Notes: generated by a model from the letters alone, not told the origin. 64,000 bases of DNA from Neobacillus massiliamazoniensis (GCF_001048695.1 NZ_CVRB01000005.1:248001-312000), one strand, 5' to 3'; shown: positions 46,132 to 55,636, numbered from the stretch's first letter. A program made the numbers and translations.

Positions 46132-46362
46132 CACTCAAATAGTCCTAAAGATGCACAGGATAAAGAAGAAATCATAATCGAATTAAATTTTTCTGAAGAA
46201 GGTAAAACGCTTCAACAAGTTGAAGAAATATTTTTTAAAAATGGGATAAAAATATTAGGTTCAATTCAAACAAAAGACAGTATTCCTTTTCAGTTAATCT
46301 GTTTTGATTATGAAACAAATCCAAACGGTGATTTTATTTATAGAGATGTTCGTTTTATTTAA
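46132..46362 (+). pseudogene. 3' gene fragment without a start codon
   Basis: 76 open codons ending in TAA (46360-46362): DKEEIIIELNFSEEGKTLQQ, EEIFFKNGIKILGSIQTKDS, FQLICFDYETNPNGDF. The composition is clearly coding-like, but no ATG, GTG or TTG with a ribosome site opens it, so the 5' end was lost. A good terminator follows. Family not recognised; it could be part of an immunity-type protein. Confidence 0.45.
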
Positions 46363-46379
46363 ATGATATTCTTACGCAC

Positions 46380-46411
46380 AAAAAGCTAGGGGATTAAATC
46401 TTAGCTTTTTT
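46380..46411 (+). terminator. Intrinsic terminator
   Basis: AAAAAGCTA pairs with TAGCTTTTT, followed by TT, 18 bp after the fragment's stop. Confidence 0.65.
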
Positions 46412-46436
46412 TAGTCCATAAAAATAGTCCTTCTTC

Positions 46437-46500
46437 AACCTGAACCTTTAGTTGAACAAGGAAAAGGCGATCCTTCGTTATTGAAGAATCGCACATGTTA
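46437..46500 (+). repeat. Dispersed intergenic repeat with core hairpin
   Basis: GAACCTTTAGTTGAACAAGG front and hairpin GCGATCCTTC (46467-46476)/GAAGAATCGC (46483-46492), one mismatch, loop GTTATT; then ACATGTTAG. The usual tail is lost. Confidence 0.6.
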
Positions 46501-46507
46501 GAGAATA

Positions 46508-47100
46508 AGGTACATAAAAAAAGACCGTCAATCCTTTCTGGATTTACGCCATCTTTTGTTTAAATGATAATTTCACATTAACCAAGAGACCTCACTGCTA
46601 CTTAACCAAGCACGTCTCCCCTTTTTCATCAAACGCGTGCTTAAAATCAAACACAAAAGGCGTGGGTCCATTCTGAATATAATAGCTGTATCTCTTGAAA
46701 GCCTCCTCCCATGAGACATCCTTCAACTTCTCTGTCCACCACACTATATAGGAAAGGTGTTCTCTTGATAATGCTCTATCCATTTGCTCCTATCTCTTAA
46801 CACTTGCCTATGCTGACCTGAATATGTAAAACGATATAAGGATTGAAAGGCTTTTCCATACCGTTAGTGTAAGAATAGGGAAACCATCCCCTTTTAGGGC
46901 TTCTTCAGAAAAAGGGACTCCATCAGGTGAAAACGCCTCTATAAGTTGTCCTAATATATTTGCCTGACGATATACTTCATTTCCAACTTTAAAAAATTCA
47001 CGAGAGGCAGGGTGGTCATAAGGGTGATTTAACCTACCAACCGTATAGATTGAAACTAAAGCCATAAACAGCCCTCCATCCATAATTTTTTACCTAGTTA
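46508..47100. repeat. Duplicated DUF3291 segment, copy 1
   Basis: Highly similar to 56518-57110 in the same orientation over about 590 bp, including the 3' flank (GGTACATAAAAAAAG, CGCCATCTTTTGTTTAAATG) and the 5' flank (AGCCCTCCAT). This copy carries the frameshifts. Confidence 0.85.
46598..47065 (-). pseudogene. DUF3291 gene, frameshifted duplicate
   Basis: Corresponds to the intact gene at 56608-57075. Relative to that copy it has an extra A near 46849 (GATTGAAAGGCTTTT against GATTGAAGGCTTTT) and one base fewer near 46760 (GGTGTTCTCTTG against GGTGTTTCTCTTG). The two nearly offset each other, but the residues between are scrambled. The ribosome site GGAGGGCTGTTT is still present. Confidence 0.85.
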
Positions 47101-47179
47101 TATTCAAGTAAGTTTCGATATCATAACTTTAATAATAAAAAACAGGATGCTCTTCAATAATAAAGACATCCTTTCTTAA

Positions 47180-47611
47180 TTATTCACTATCAATGATTTT
47201 TTTCATAATCACTTTCCAAATCTCTTCGTTTTTGGATCCAACCTCTTCAAAAATCGGATTCAATTTACCTCGTTGAACGCCACTTAATTGCCTTTCAAGA
47301 TTTTGGCCTTTTTCTGTTAAATACAATTCCCGGACACGGCGATCGTATTCCGCAGGTTTACTAATAATAAATCCCATTTCAATCAATTGCCGCATCGGAA
47401 CATTTATAGCCTGCTTAGTTACTTCTAAACTTGTCAAAAGTTCGTTAACACTTAAACCCGGTTTTCGTGCAATGAAAAATAATATCCGATGATGAACGCG
47501 CTGAATACCATGTTTTTCAAGAATACGATCAGGTTCTTTTATGAACGCACGGTAAGCAAAATAAAAAAGGACGTGTATATCATTTAATTGTTCTTCACGC
47601 TTTTTATCCAT
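47180..47611 (-). CDS. MarR-family transcriptional regulator
   Basis: 143 residues. The winged helix is complete: RVHHRILFFIARKPGLSVNE, LLTSLEVTKQAINVPMRQLI as recognition helix, and KPAEYDRRVRELYLTEKGQN as wing. It is divergent from the decarboxylase gene, with two 19-bp palindromes between, one nearer its own start, fitting a repressor of both genes. The ligand may be an aromatic or branched keto acid (inference from the neighbour). Confidence 0.87.
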   Translation of the reverse strand: MDKKREEQLNDIHVLFYFAYRAFIKEPDRILEKHGIQRVHHRILFFIARKPGLSVNELLTSLEVTKQAINVPMRQLIEMGFIISKPAEYDRRVRELYLTEKGQNLERQLSGVQRGKLNPIFEEVGSKNEEIWKVIMKKIIDSE

Positions 47612-47685
47612 TTGGTTTATGACCCCCTAATAAAAGAATATCAAAGTATCAGCATTTTTAAAATCAGTAGTAAAAAATTAAAAAT

Positions 47686-47704
47686 AGGTAAACTATATTG
47701 ACCT
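47686..47704. promoter_or_regulatory. Probable MarR operator, copy 1
   Basis: AGGTAAACTATATTGACCT; the dyad extends to AAAATAGGT (47681-47689) and ACCTATTTT (47701-47709). It lies 75 bp from the MarR start. Confidence 0.65.
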
Positions 47705-47734
47705 ATTTTATTATTTGGTGTTATATATTAATAA

Positions 47735-47753
47735 AGGTCAAGTTTATTGACCT
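47735..47753. promoter_or_regulatory. Probable MarR operator, copy 2
   Basis: AGGTCAAGTTTATTGACCT: perfect 7-bp arms AGGTCAA and TTGACCT around GTTTA. It lies 25 bp before the decarboxylase start, where binding would block transcription or initiation. Confidence 0.7.
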
Positions 47754-47777
47754 AATATTTTTAAGGAGTGTTACATC

Positions 47778-49451
47778 ATGAATTCAACAACATGTACAGT
47801 TGGTGATTACTTACTTTTACGCCTAAAAGAAATGGGTGTTAAACATATTTTCGGTGTACCTGGTGATTTTAACCTTGGATTTCTAGATCAAATCGAAGCA
47901 ATGGATCAATTGGAATGGATAGGTAACTGTAACGAATTAAATGCCGCATATGCAGCAGATGGTTATGCACGTATCAATGGTATTGCGGCATTGGTAACGA
48001 CTTTTGGTGTTGGAGAATTAAGTGCAATTAATGGGATTGCAGGTTCTTATGCAGAACAATTACCTGTTATCAAAATTACTGGTTCGCCAGCAACAAGTGT
48101 TGCCAATTCAGGTGCTTATGTTCACCATACGCTTGGTGATGGCGACTTTGAACATTTTAGTAGAATATTTAAAGAAGTAACTGTGGCTCAAACAACCTTA
48201 ACAGAAGAGAATGCAGCTGATGAAATTGATCGCGTGCTTAAAGAATGTTGGCTATATAAAAGGCCGGTTTACATCAATCTTCCTTCTGATATAAGCTACA
48301 AAGAAATTAAAGCTCCAAAAAGCCCAATACAATTGCCTGAGTTTAAAAGTGAAATCAATCAATTGAACACATTTCTCAACCATACATTAAAGAAAATAAA
48401 TCAAGCAAAGTTTCCTGTTATTTTAGCAGATTACGAGGTTAATCGTTATCACCTAAATGAAAAGTTGGGAAATCTTGTTAATAAATCCGGATTCCCTATT
48501 GCTTCCTTAAGCATGGGAAAAGGTGTAATAGATGAGACTCATCCTCAATTTATTGGTGTTTATACTGGTTCATTGAGTGATCCATATGTTAAAAGTCGGA
48601 TTGAAGAGGCGGACTGTATATTAAGTATCGGGGTAAAGCTAACTGATTCTATTACGGGAGGCTTTAGTCATCATCTAGATGAAAGTAAGTTAATTGAGAT
48701 TCATTCTTCTTATGCAAAAATAAATCAAGAAACCTATAATACGGTTTCTATGAGTGATATATTGGAACTATTAAGTGAAAGTGTTGAACATCGAGACAAT
48801 GAAACACAGAACATTAAACCTTTCTATAAAAGAAAAGAAGATATAAATTTGGTTCCAACGACTCAAGCGCTTAGCCAGGAACGATTTTGGAAGCAAATTA
48901 ACTGTTTTTTAAATCAAGAGGATGTCCTTATAGTAGAACAAGGAACTTCCTTCTTCGGCGCATCTAATATGCTTCTTCCTGAAAAGACAACTTTTGTAGG
49001 ACAACCATTATGGGGGTCAATCGGTTATACATTACCATCTCTACTTGGGACGCAAATCGCGAATCCAAATCGTCGTAATGTTTTAATTATCGGTGATGGG
49101 TCATTTCAACTAACTGCACAAGAACTATCAACCATACTAAAAAATAAATTAAAACCAATCATTATTCTTATTAACAATGATGGTTATTCTGTAGAACGTG
49201 CTATTCATGGACCAAATGAGGAATATAATGATATTAACATGTGGAAATATAGTCAATTACCTAAAGTTCTTGATATGGAAGAAAACAGCATAAGCATAGT
49301 AGCTACAAATGAAAAGGAATTAGATGATGCATTCAATCTAGCTAATAGTCAAGATAAGCTTATTTTTATTGAAGTGATAATGGATCGGTTAGATGTTCCA
49401 GAATTACTTGGTGCCCTTGGAAAAATATTTGCTAAACAAAACGCTTATTAA
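47778..49451 (+). CDS. Indolepyruvate/phenylpyruvate-type decarboxylase (TPP-dependent)
   Basis: 557 residues of the pyruvate decarboxylase-like family, converting 2-keto acids such as indolepyruvate or branched keto acids to aldehydes. The catalytic Glu lies in GNCNELNAAYAADGYAR near residue 52, the tandem His in YVHHTLGDGDF near 113, and the TPP/Mg motif runs from GDGSFQLTAQELSTI near 434 to INNDGYSVE near 465. Substrate range cannot be fixed from sequence; IpdC, KivD and PDC are close relatives. A TAAGGAGTG site precedes ATG. Controlled with the divergent MarR gene by two operators, and ended by a strong terminator. Confidence 0.9.
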   Translation: MNSTTCTVGDYLLLRLKEMGVKHIFGVPGDFNLGFLDQIEAMDQLEWIGNCNELNAAYAADGYARINGIAALVTTFGVGELSAINGIAGSYAEQLPVIKITGSPATSVANSGAYVHHTLGDGDFEHFSRIFKEVTVAQTTLTEENAADEIDRVLKECWLYKRPVYINLPSDISYKEIKAPKSPIQLPEFKSEINQLNTFLNHTLKKINQAKFPVILADYEVNRYHLNEKLGNLVNKSGFPIASLSMGKGVIDETHPQFIGVYTGSLSDPYVKSRIEEADCILSIGVKLTDSITGGFSHHLDESKLIEIHSSYAKINQETYNTVSMSDILELLSESVEHRDNETQNIKPFYKRKEDINLVPTTQALSQERFWKQINCFLNQEDVLIVEQGTSFFGASNMLLPEKTTFVGQPLWGSIGYTLPSLLGTQIANPNRRNVLIIGDGSFQLTAQELSTILKNKLKPIIILINNDGYSVERAIHGPNEEYNDINMWKYSQLPKVLDMEENSISIVATNEKELDDAFNLANSQDKLIFIEVIMDRLDVPELLGALGKIFAKQNAY

Positions 49452-49456
49452 TAAAT

Positions 49457-49484
49457 AAAAAGGTTGCCTTCGTGGCAACCTTTT
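49457..49484 (+). terminator. Intrinsic terminator of the decarboxylase gene
   Basis: AAAAGGTTGCC-TTCG-TGGCAACCTTTT, six bases after the stop. Confidence 0.85.
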
Positions 49485-49639
49485 AGTCTTTCTATCTTCT
49501 AGTCGCACAAAGAGGGTGACACATTAGTAAACAAACTATTTATATTTTGCAACACATATACAAAAAGAAATGAGGAGCTGTTCCGAATTGAAACTTGCTC
49601 CCTCAGTATTATCCCACAATTGATTTAATTTTTAATAGG

Positions 49640-50032
49640 CGTTTGATCAGTTTCTCCAAGTCAAGCTCCCTGCACACTTCCTATCTTCTTCCGATTACTT
49701 ATAAGCTTCGTGCGATTTCACGGGGTGTCTGGACAGATGAGGATAAATGACCATTGCATTTAGGGAAGTGGAGTGTTCCTGTAAACATTATTTCCTTATT
49801 ATGGATCGTCTTTTTTGATATTTTGATTGTACTCGATGTTACATTTGGTAGCTATACGATGCACTATACAACAGGAAAAGCTTTTTTAGTGATTATTGCA
49901 GCTGTTGCCCTGCTGTATTATACGTTCGCAAAACGTGCCTATAAGGGACCATATTTAGGTAGCTATGCTGAGGTTAACTACCGCCTTAATAAAAGAGAAG
50001 ATGCTCAATCACAGGTAGAAGAAATGGTATAA
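49640..50032 (+). pseudogene. C-terminal fragment of an amino acid permease with an in-frame TGA
   Basis: An open stretch resembling the last helices of an APC permease: SYLLPITYKLRAISRGVWTD, EDK, TGA at 49748-49750, then PLHLGKWSVPVNIISLLWIV and ending RAYKGPYLGSYAEV. Permeases of this type read ...GPFHLGKWS at this point, so a glycine codon (GGA) probably became TGA. The first 350 or so residues are missing, so the gene is dead regardless. The last 93 codons can start at TTG 49754. Confidence 0.7.
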
Positions 50033-50043
50033 GAGAAGAAAAT

Positions 50044-50071
50044 AAAAAAAAGGGAGCTATGCTCCCTTTTT
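50044..50071. terminator. Bidirectional terminator overlapping the LtaS stop codon
   Basis: AAAAGGGAGC (50048-50057) and GCTCCCTTTT (50061-50070). The minus-strand stop codon of the LTA synthase gene lies in the loop, so the last codons are part of the stem. Confidence 0.8.
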
Positions 50072-51979
50072 CTTTGTCGGACCTAAATATTGATAATCAC
50101 TTGGATTGATTGGTTTAAAACCATTTGGATGATAAAAGCGAAGCAGATCTTGGTTCACGACCGTATCAGACATCTGCAGGTCATTTTTCACTTTATTACT
50201 TAAGTTATTGCAAGCCTTTTGATCAGTAGCGAGATTCCTTGTAGTGACGCTATAGCATTTGCCACTGGACATAATCAAATCAGTTGAAACGTAATCTCCA
50301 TTCCTAAATGCAACCCAATTCCGATGCTGTGGCGATAAAAGATCGGAACCAAATTCAATGTAATCTTTTGTATCAATTCCAAGAAGATGAAGAAGAGTAG
50401 GACGAACGTCAACTTCCCCGCCGACTTGATGCTCTACTCCGCCTTTAACGCCCGGAACATGGATGAACAATGGTACCTGCTGAAGATTTGAGTCCATTAC
50501 AGGAGTAATTTGTTTCACTCCCAGCATTTTTGCCATTGCAGGATAATTGTTACTGGAAAGTCCGTAATGATCACCATAAAGAATAATCACCGATTTGTCG
50601 TACAATCCATCCTTTTTAAGGGAATCAAAGAATTGTTGCAGTGCCTCATCCATATAGTGGGCAGATTGCATATACTGATCGACAGCCCAGTCTCCAGTAT
50701 TTCCTTTTGGAAAATTTGTATCGCCTTGATCTATCTCAAATGGAAAATGGTTAGATAGGGTGATGAATTTCGTATAAAAAGGTTGTTTTAAATTTTCGAG
50801 CATTGGCATACTTTCAGCAAAAAACGGCTTATCCTTCATTCCAAAGTTCTTTATATTTGGTGGCGTCAGGTTGTAATACGAAGCGTCAAAAAACTGGTCG
50901 TAGCCCAATGACTTGTACATAACATTCCGGTTCCAAAAAGTCTTATAGTTTCCGTGGAAAACAGCCGAATTGTAACCATATCCTTTTAAAATCCCAGGAG
51001 TTGCTTGATAGGTGTTTTGAGCTTTGCTGATGAACACAGATCCTTGATTTAAGGGATAAAGCGAATTTTCCATTAAAAACTCCGCATCTGACGTTTTGCC
51101 TTGTCCGGTTTGATGATAAAAATGATCAAAATAAAAGGTGTCGCCATCATGTGCCAATGAATCCAAAAAAGGTGTAACAAGTTCTCCGTTCGGCATTTTT
51201 AAATCAATCATGAAGTTTTGGAATGATTCCATTGAGACAAATATGACGTTCATCCCCTTCGCTTTTCCAAAAAGAACTGGATCAGGAGTGGTATAGGTTG
51301 CTTTTCGGTAATTCTCTACTTTTGTAAGATTGTTGCTGGACGCGAAGGCACGCTCACTTGATGATTGAATACTTTGAATAATGTCAAAGATAGTAAAATT
51401 GTAAACGCCCAAATATTTAACAATATAGCTCCTGTCAAAGTTGAGGGATAAAAGGTTAGGCCTGTCTTTTTCCGCTAGACTTAAATTCATTAAAAAAATA
51501 ATGATTGAAATCAAAAAAACAAATTTATATAATTTCCAGGTTTTGACAGTTGCCTGTTTAAATAAGGTACAAGCAAGAACAATCAAGATGATCGTGTCCG
51601 TAAAATAAAAAATATCAGAAAAAGCCATCAAACCTACAACACTATCCCCTAATCCTCCAGCATTGGATTTTGCCTGAAGCAAATCAGGAACAGTAATAAA
51701 ATCGTTGAAGAAACGGTAATAAACAATATTGGCATACAATAAAAATGACAAGATAAAGTGGATACCGATTAATACACGCTTAAAATACTTTTTCGAAAGG
51801 AGAGCAAACCCTAAAAAGAAAAGAGCGGAGCTCAATGGATTAATAAATAATAAAAACCTTTGAAGATTATTGTCTGTTCCCAATCTAAAATCTAGGTGAT
51901 AAGCGATATACGTTTTGAACCAAAACAATAACACAGCAATGACAAAAAAAACAAAATGGTTGTAAGCATTTTTTTTCAT
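50057..51979 (-). CDS. LTA synthase family protein (LtaS-type sulfatase-fold transferase)
   Basis: 640 residues. Five N-terminal membrane helices (residues 5-185), then an extracellular sulfatase-like domain. The catalytic Thr is expected in HQTGQGKTSDAEFLMENSLY near residue 320; metal ligands include ESF (VSMESFQNF near 255), YGDHYG near 470 and a His near 420. It polymerises glycerol phosphate from phosphatidylglycerol into lipoteichoic acid, or acts as a primase or stress paralogue (YflE, YfnI, YqgS, YvgJ). ATG at 51979 follows AAGGAG; the frame opens at 52018. A divergent glycosyltransferase gene lies beyond 52446. Confidence 0.9.
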   Translation of the reverse strand: MKKNAYNHFVFFVIAVLLFWFKTYIAYHLDFRLGTDNNLQRFLLFINPLSSALFFLGFALLSKKYFKRVLIGIHFILSFLLYANIVYYRFFNDFITVPDLLQAKSNAGGLGDSVVGLMAFSDIFYFTDTIILIVLACTLFKQATVKTWKLYKFVFLISIIIFLMNLSLAEKDRPNLLSLNFDRSYIVKYLGVYNFTIFDIIQSIQSSSERAFASSNNLTKVENYRKATYTTPDPVLFGKAKGMNVIFVSMESFQNFMIDLKMPNGELVTPFLDSLAHDGDTFYFDHFYHQTGQGKTSDAEFLMENSLYPLNQGSVFISKAQNTYQATPGILKGYGYNSAVFHGNYKTFWNRNVMYKSLGYDQFFDASYYNLTPPNIKNFGMKDKPFFAESMPMLENLKQPFYTKFITLSNHFPFEIDQGDTNFPKGNTGDWAVDQYMQSAHYMDEALQQFFDSLKKDGLYDKSVIILYGDHYGLSSNNYPAMAKMLGVKQITPVMDSNLQQVPLFIHVPGVKGGVEHQVGGEVDVRPTLLHLLGIDTKDYIEFGSDLLSPQHRNWVAFRNGDYVSTDLIMSSGKCYSVTTRNLATDQKACNNLSNKVKNDLQMSDTVVNQDLLRFYHPNGFKPINPSDYQYLGPTKKKGA

Positions 51980-52446
51980 ATTATTCTCCTTACAAGCCGA
52001 ACACAATAAATATATCATGATGGTTTTTATAAGAAAATACTCGACTTATCACTTTTGACTAATAAGCTAATCTATATTTATTAAAAAAAAACAGGATTTC
52101 TTTGATTCAGTAGCCGGCTTTGTGGATGTAATCACCAAACTTCGCCCCTCTTCATTTATTGTTGCAAACGAAGTTTTTTTTTTTTCTAATGCATTTGCTG
52201 TAATTTGGTATAAAAATTTATATTGGCTTAACTAAATCTTAATAAATTATTTAGATATTATTTATATAATTAATTATTAGAGACTTAAACTGAAGTCTTT
52301 ATCTATTTGATAGGCCAAAGGGAGGCAAGATTTACTTCTTTTGAGGTTATAGTATAGGCAATATATCATAAACTGACTCATGCAGGTTATGTGAAAGCTG
52401 TGGAAGAATGTGATCCAAAAATTGATAAAATCGTAGGGGTGTCAGC
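51980..52446. other. Divergent spacer between LtaS and glycosyltransferase genes
   Basis: About 465 bp. No complete gene. At 52340-52452 a plus-strand frame (KLTHAGYVKAVEECDPKIDK, IVGVSAWT, stop) looks coding-like and overlaps the glycosyltransferase start in another frame; it may be a gene remnant of unknown kind. Promoters for both divergent genes should lie here. Confidence 0.4.
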
Positions 52447-53751
52447 GTGGACTTAACCATATCAACTTTTATTAATGATTTTAATATTTTCTTATTTATA
52501 TTTCTTGCATTAATGTATTCGTATCAGATTGTATACATATTTGTTGCATTTAAGGCAAAAAAGAACAATATGCAAGATATGAAGATCGTTCACCCTCGCA
52601 AATACGCAGTGATAATCGCAGCTAGAAATGAAGAACTCGTAATCGAAAAATTAATCAAAAGTATAAAAAACCAGAAGTATCCCCAGGGATTGATTGATAT
52701 TTTTGTTGTAGCGGATAATTGTACTGACAATACAGCTCGGGTTGCGGGGGAAGCGGGCGCTATTGTGAGGGAGCGCATCAATAAGACTCAAATTGGAAAA
52801 GGGTATGCTCTCGATTTTATGTTAAAAATCATTCAAAAGGAATATTCATCAAGAAATTATGAAGGATATTTTATTTTTGATGCCGACAATCTCCTTGATG
52901 AGAATTATTTATTGGAGATGAATAAAACATTCAATCAAGGATACAGGATTATTACGGGTTATAGAAACTCAAAGAACTACGACCAAAATTGGATTTCTGC
53001 AGGTTATGGACTTTGGTTCCTTCATGAAGCTGAATTTCTTAACTTACCAAGAATGTTCCTTCATTCTAGTTGTGCCATTTCTGGAACAGGATTTTTGGTA
53101 CATGCTGATTTAATCAAAAAAAATGGGGGGTGGATCCATCATCTCCTTACAGAAGACATAGAGTTTTCCGTTTCTAATATCATTAATGGCGAAAAGATCG
53201 GATACTGCCGAAGCGCGATGTTCTATGACGAGCAGCCAGTCACCTTCAACCAGTCTTGGCATCAGAGATTACGTTGGGCGAAGGGATTTTATCAAGTGTT
53301 CGCTAAATATGGTTGGGAATTGATTAAAGGTTTTCTCCATGGAAAACGTAACAAGTTTTCCTGCTATGATATGACAATGACGATCATGCCAGTCATGCTC
53401 GTTTCAGTAATGAGTATTATGGTAAATGTATTATTTTATTTAGCGGGTTTATTTGAAACAAATTATGGGAAAGTTACTTTTTATGCAATAACGATGACAT
53501 TGTTAAAATCCTTTGGTTGGAATTATAGTGTACTATTTATTCGTGGCTTGATTACAACCTTGACGGAGTGGAAAAAAATTCATTGCTCTGGCTGGAAAAA
53601 AATCTTATATACACTTACTTTTCCGTTGTTTATGATTACCTATATACCTATTTCTGTCGTAGCCCTATTTAAGAATGTTGAATGGAAACCAATTACTCAT
53701 ACAGTGGCGAAGTCGATTGACGATTTTCGATTCGACAATGATATAACTTGA
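52447..53751 (+). CDS. Processive family 2 glycosyltransferase
   Basis: 434 residues. A membrane helix at the N-terminus, a GT-A domain (VIIAARNEELVIEKLIKSIK, DxD-type FDADNLLDENYL near 140, TEDIEFS near 240) and the QxxRW motif in WHQRLRWAKGFYQV near 280, typical of BcsA/IcaA-type processive enzymes, then three to four C-terminal helices. It probably polymerises or transfers a sugar across the membrane; the sugar is unknown. Start is GTG at 52447 after GTAGGGGTG. Divergent from LtaS, so an envelope polymer role is likely. Confidence 0.87.
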   Translation: MDLTISTFINDFNIFLFIFLALMYSYQIVYIFVAFKAKKNNMQDMKIVHPRKYAVIIAARNEELVIEKLIKSIKNQKYPQGLIDIFVVADNCTDNTARVAGEAGAIVRERINKTQIGKGYALDFMLKIIQKEYSSRNYEGYFIFDADNLLDENYLLEMNKTFNQGYRIITGYRNSKNYDQNWISAGYGLWFLHEAEFLNLPRMFLHSSCAISGTGFLVHADLIKKNGGWIHHLLTEDIEFSVSNIINGEKIGYCRSAMFYDEQPVTFNQSWHQRLRWAKGFYQVFAKYGWELIKGFLHGKRNKFSCYDMTMTIMPVMLVSVMSIMVNVLFYLAGLFETNYGKVTFYAITMTLLKSFGWNYSVLFIRGLITTLTEWKKIHCSGWKKILYTLTFPLFMITYIPISVVALFKNVEWKPITHTVAKSIDDFRFDNDIT

Positions 53752-53766
53752 AAACTTAAATAGGCA

Positions 53767-53793
53767 GGGCAGTCCCTTTTTGGGACTGCCCTT
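53767..53793 (+). terminator. Intrinsic terminator of the glycosyltransferase gene
   Basis: GGGCAGTCCC-TTTTT-GGGACTGCCC followed by TTA, 16 bp after the stop. Confidence 0.8.
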
Positions 53794-53922
53794 ACGTTTG
53801 CTTTTAATGAAACTTCAGAAATAAGGGTATCCTTTTTAATTCCTGCCATCATCCCGATGTATCGAAATGTTGCCAGGATTCGAACCTCTCATTTTTCAAA
53901 TTAAACAATTTAAACATAGCAA

Positions 53923-54340
53923 TTATAATAGTCTTATGATTAATTCATCATTTCCAGACGACATCATCATCAATTCTTGTTCAGATTTTGTGTAGTGATC
54001 AAATAATGGCGAAAGAATATTGATTCCTATGCTTGCTGTTTGATTTCCATAATTCTTTTCATCCATTTTTTGATTATAGGAAAATGAATAAACATTGGAA
54101 TAGCGATATTTCTTTTCATCATGAAGATCTTGGAAAATATAATTTGCAAGCTCTCTTTTTATTAAATCTTCATCAATATTGATTGCTTTTATTTCTCGAT
54201 TAATGTCTTGTTCATCATCTGTAAGGAAGATAAAGTAATCTCCATTTTTTTTGTACAAGGGTTTGGGAACTTAGTTTTCTTAAAGACACTTTAATTTCTT
54301 CTTTCAGCTCTAATTTATCTTCATCAATATTTGTTACCAT
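53923..54340 (-). pseudogene. brxC-like remnant (BREX defence P-loop protein)
   Basis: About 139 codons with one frameshift near 54262-54275, at CCAAACCC and an A8 run. The first part is VTNIDEDKLELKEEIKVSLR; the main part reads KNGDYFIFLTDDEQDINREI, YRYSNVYSFSYNQKMDEKNY, IGINILSPLFDHYTKSEQEL. This closely resembles an internal region of BrxC, the ATPase of BREX phage defence (LTxEEQDINREI, SxGFNQxxD). BrxC has over 1100 residues, so nearly all of it and the other BREX genes are gone. Identification is from memory of the family. Confidence 0.55.
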
Positions 54341-54825
54341 GAACTATCTTTCTGCCATCATTATAATGGAAAAAAGGGAATGTACACACTTTACCAAAAT
54401 GACTTTAAACTAACATTAATTACAAAATTAAGGACTTTCCATACAGCCTTTACCAAAAATAAAGAGAATGAAGAACTTCCCTCTCCTTCGAATCTTAGAT
54501 ATGCTCTTTCTCTCTCAATGCTGAGCAACTGATGCAGCAAATCCCTGGCTTAAGATCAAAAGTGACAACACGCTAATTACACCAACAGTAATAATAAAAA
54601 TACCCTTACTTACTAACCTAACCGTTCGTAGTACATAAGGGTATAAAAATGCAAATATGTCTCCTCAATCTAAATGTAGAATTCTGTTCATACTTTCTAC
54701 AAAACACGGTATTTCTTTTGTGATAACATAATATTTATCTGTATCACGGTAATAAATAGAATTACGTATTTATTAAGTCCCTGATTCTATGATATTATTA
54801 AAAAAAAACAGAAGAGGTTATTAAA
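54341..54825. other. Spacer upstream of the ECF S component
   Basis: About 485 bp with no gene. ACCTAACCGTTCGTAGTACA near 54606 is a decayed repeat piece. I looked for preQ1, riboflavin or thiamine riboswitch cores ahead of the S-component gene and saw none. TTGTGATAACATAATATT (54718-54735) may hold the promoter. Confidence 0.45.
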
Positions 54826-55350
54826 TTGAATTCAACATTCTCATCCACAACAGAAACAACTAAAACAAGATCCATAGTCATCAATGCACTTTTTATCGCA
54901 TTAACCTTCGTAGCCACGATGTTCATCAACATAAGGCTCCCAATAATGGGTAACGGAGGTCTAATCCATCTGGGTAACGTTCCTCTTTTTATAGCAGCCT
55001 TGGTTTACGGCAAAAAAACAGGGGCAATAGCAGGTGCCTTCGGAATGGGCTTATTCGATCTTATCTCTGGCTGGGCAGTATGGGCACCGTTTACATTTAT
55101 CATCGTAGGTACAATGGGCTTTGTAGTGGGACTTATTGCGGAAAAAGTACCCGGTAATAGATACCTTGTTAACTCTCTAGCAATTGCAACTGCACTAATA
55201 ATAAAAGTTGTTGGCTACTATTTTGCCGAAGTGATCCTTTACGGTAACTGGATACAGCCATTCGGCTCCATCCCCGGAAACATTTTACAGGTAGTTATAG
55301 CAGGTATAATTGTAGTACCTCTTGTAGGACGTTTACAGAAAAGAGTTTGA
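54826..55350 (+). CDS. ECF transporter S component
   Basis: 174 residues with six hydrophobic helices. The start TKTRSIVINALFIALTFVAT and the block GGLIHLGNVPLFIAALVYGK near residue 48 (N/H-LGN-P) are hallmarks of vitamin-binding S components of energy-coupling factor transporters; GAIAGAFGMGLFDLISGWAV is also conserved. Hydroxymethylpyrimidine, queuosine precursor, pantothenate or riboflavin are candidate ligands, and none can be chosen. The A and T subunits are not in the window, so it must share a central module. TTG start after AGAGG; terminator follows. Confidence 0.82.
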   Translation: MNSTFSSTTETTKTRSIVINALFIALTFVATMFINIRLPIMGNGGLIHLGNVPLFIAALVYGKKTGAIAGAFGMGLFDLISGWAVWAPFTFIIVGTMGFVVGLIAEKVPGNRYLVNSLAIATALIIKVVGYYFAEVILYGNWIQPFGSIPGNILQVVIAGIIVVPLVGRLQKRV

Positions 55351-55422
55351 TAGATAAAAATAAAAAGTGATTTTTTATTATAAAAATATTAAGAGAAGTT
55401 TCTATTCAAGATAAATCACGAA

Positions 55423-55448
55423 GAGAGGATATTTCCTCTCTTTTTTTC
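55423..55448 (+). terminator. Intrinsic terminator of the ECF S gene
   Basis: GAGAGGA-TATT-TCCTCTC followed by TTTTTTT. Confidence 0.8.
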
Positions 55449-55636
55449 ATTTATGGAGATAAAAGAGTTATCTCTTATTGACCCTTTCTTCAAGAGGAAA
55501 TTGCATTTTTCCGTCTAAAGACGCCTATTCAACAACAACCAGGTCTAAAAGTATTACCCTTTTTCTAGTAATGCCCATTCAGTTAAATAGCACACTAAAA
55601 ATTTGTATTGGCAAGTCTAACTTCCTTTTGCTCCTA

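Noticed and set aside
53861-53895. tRNA gene on the minus strand
   Set aside because: Only a T-loop-like GGTTCGAATCC is present; the T-stem does not pair fully and no D-arm or anticodon arm lies upstream, so no tRNA is called.
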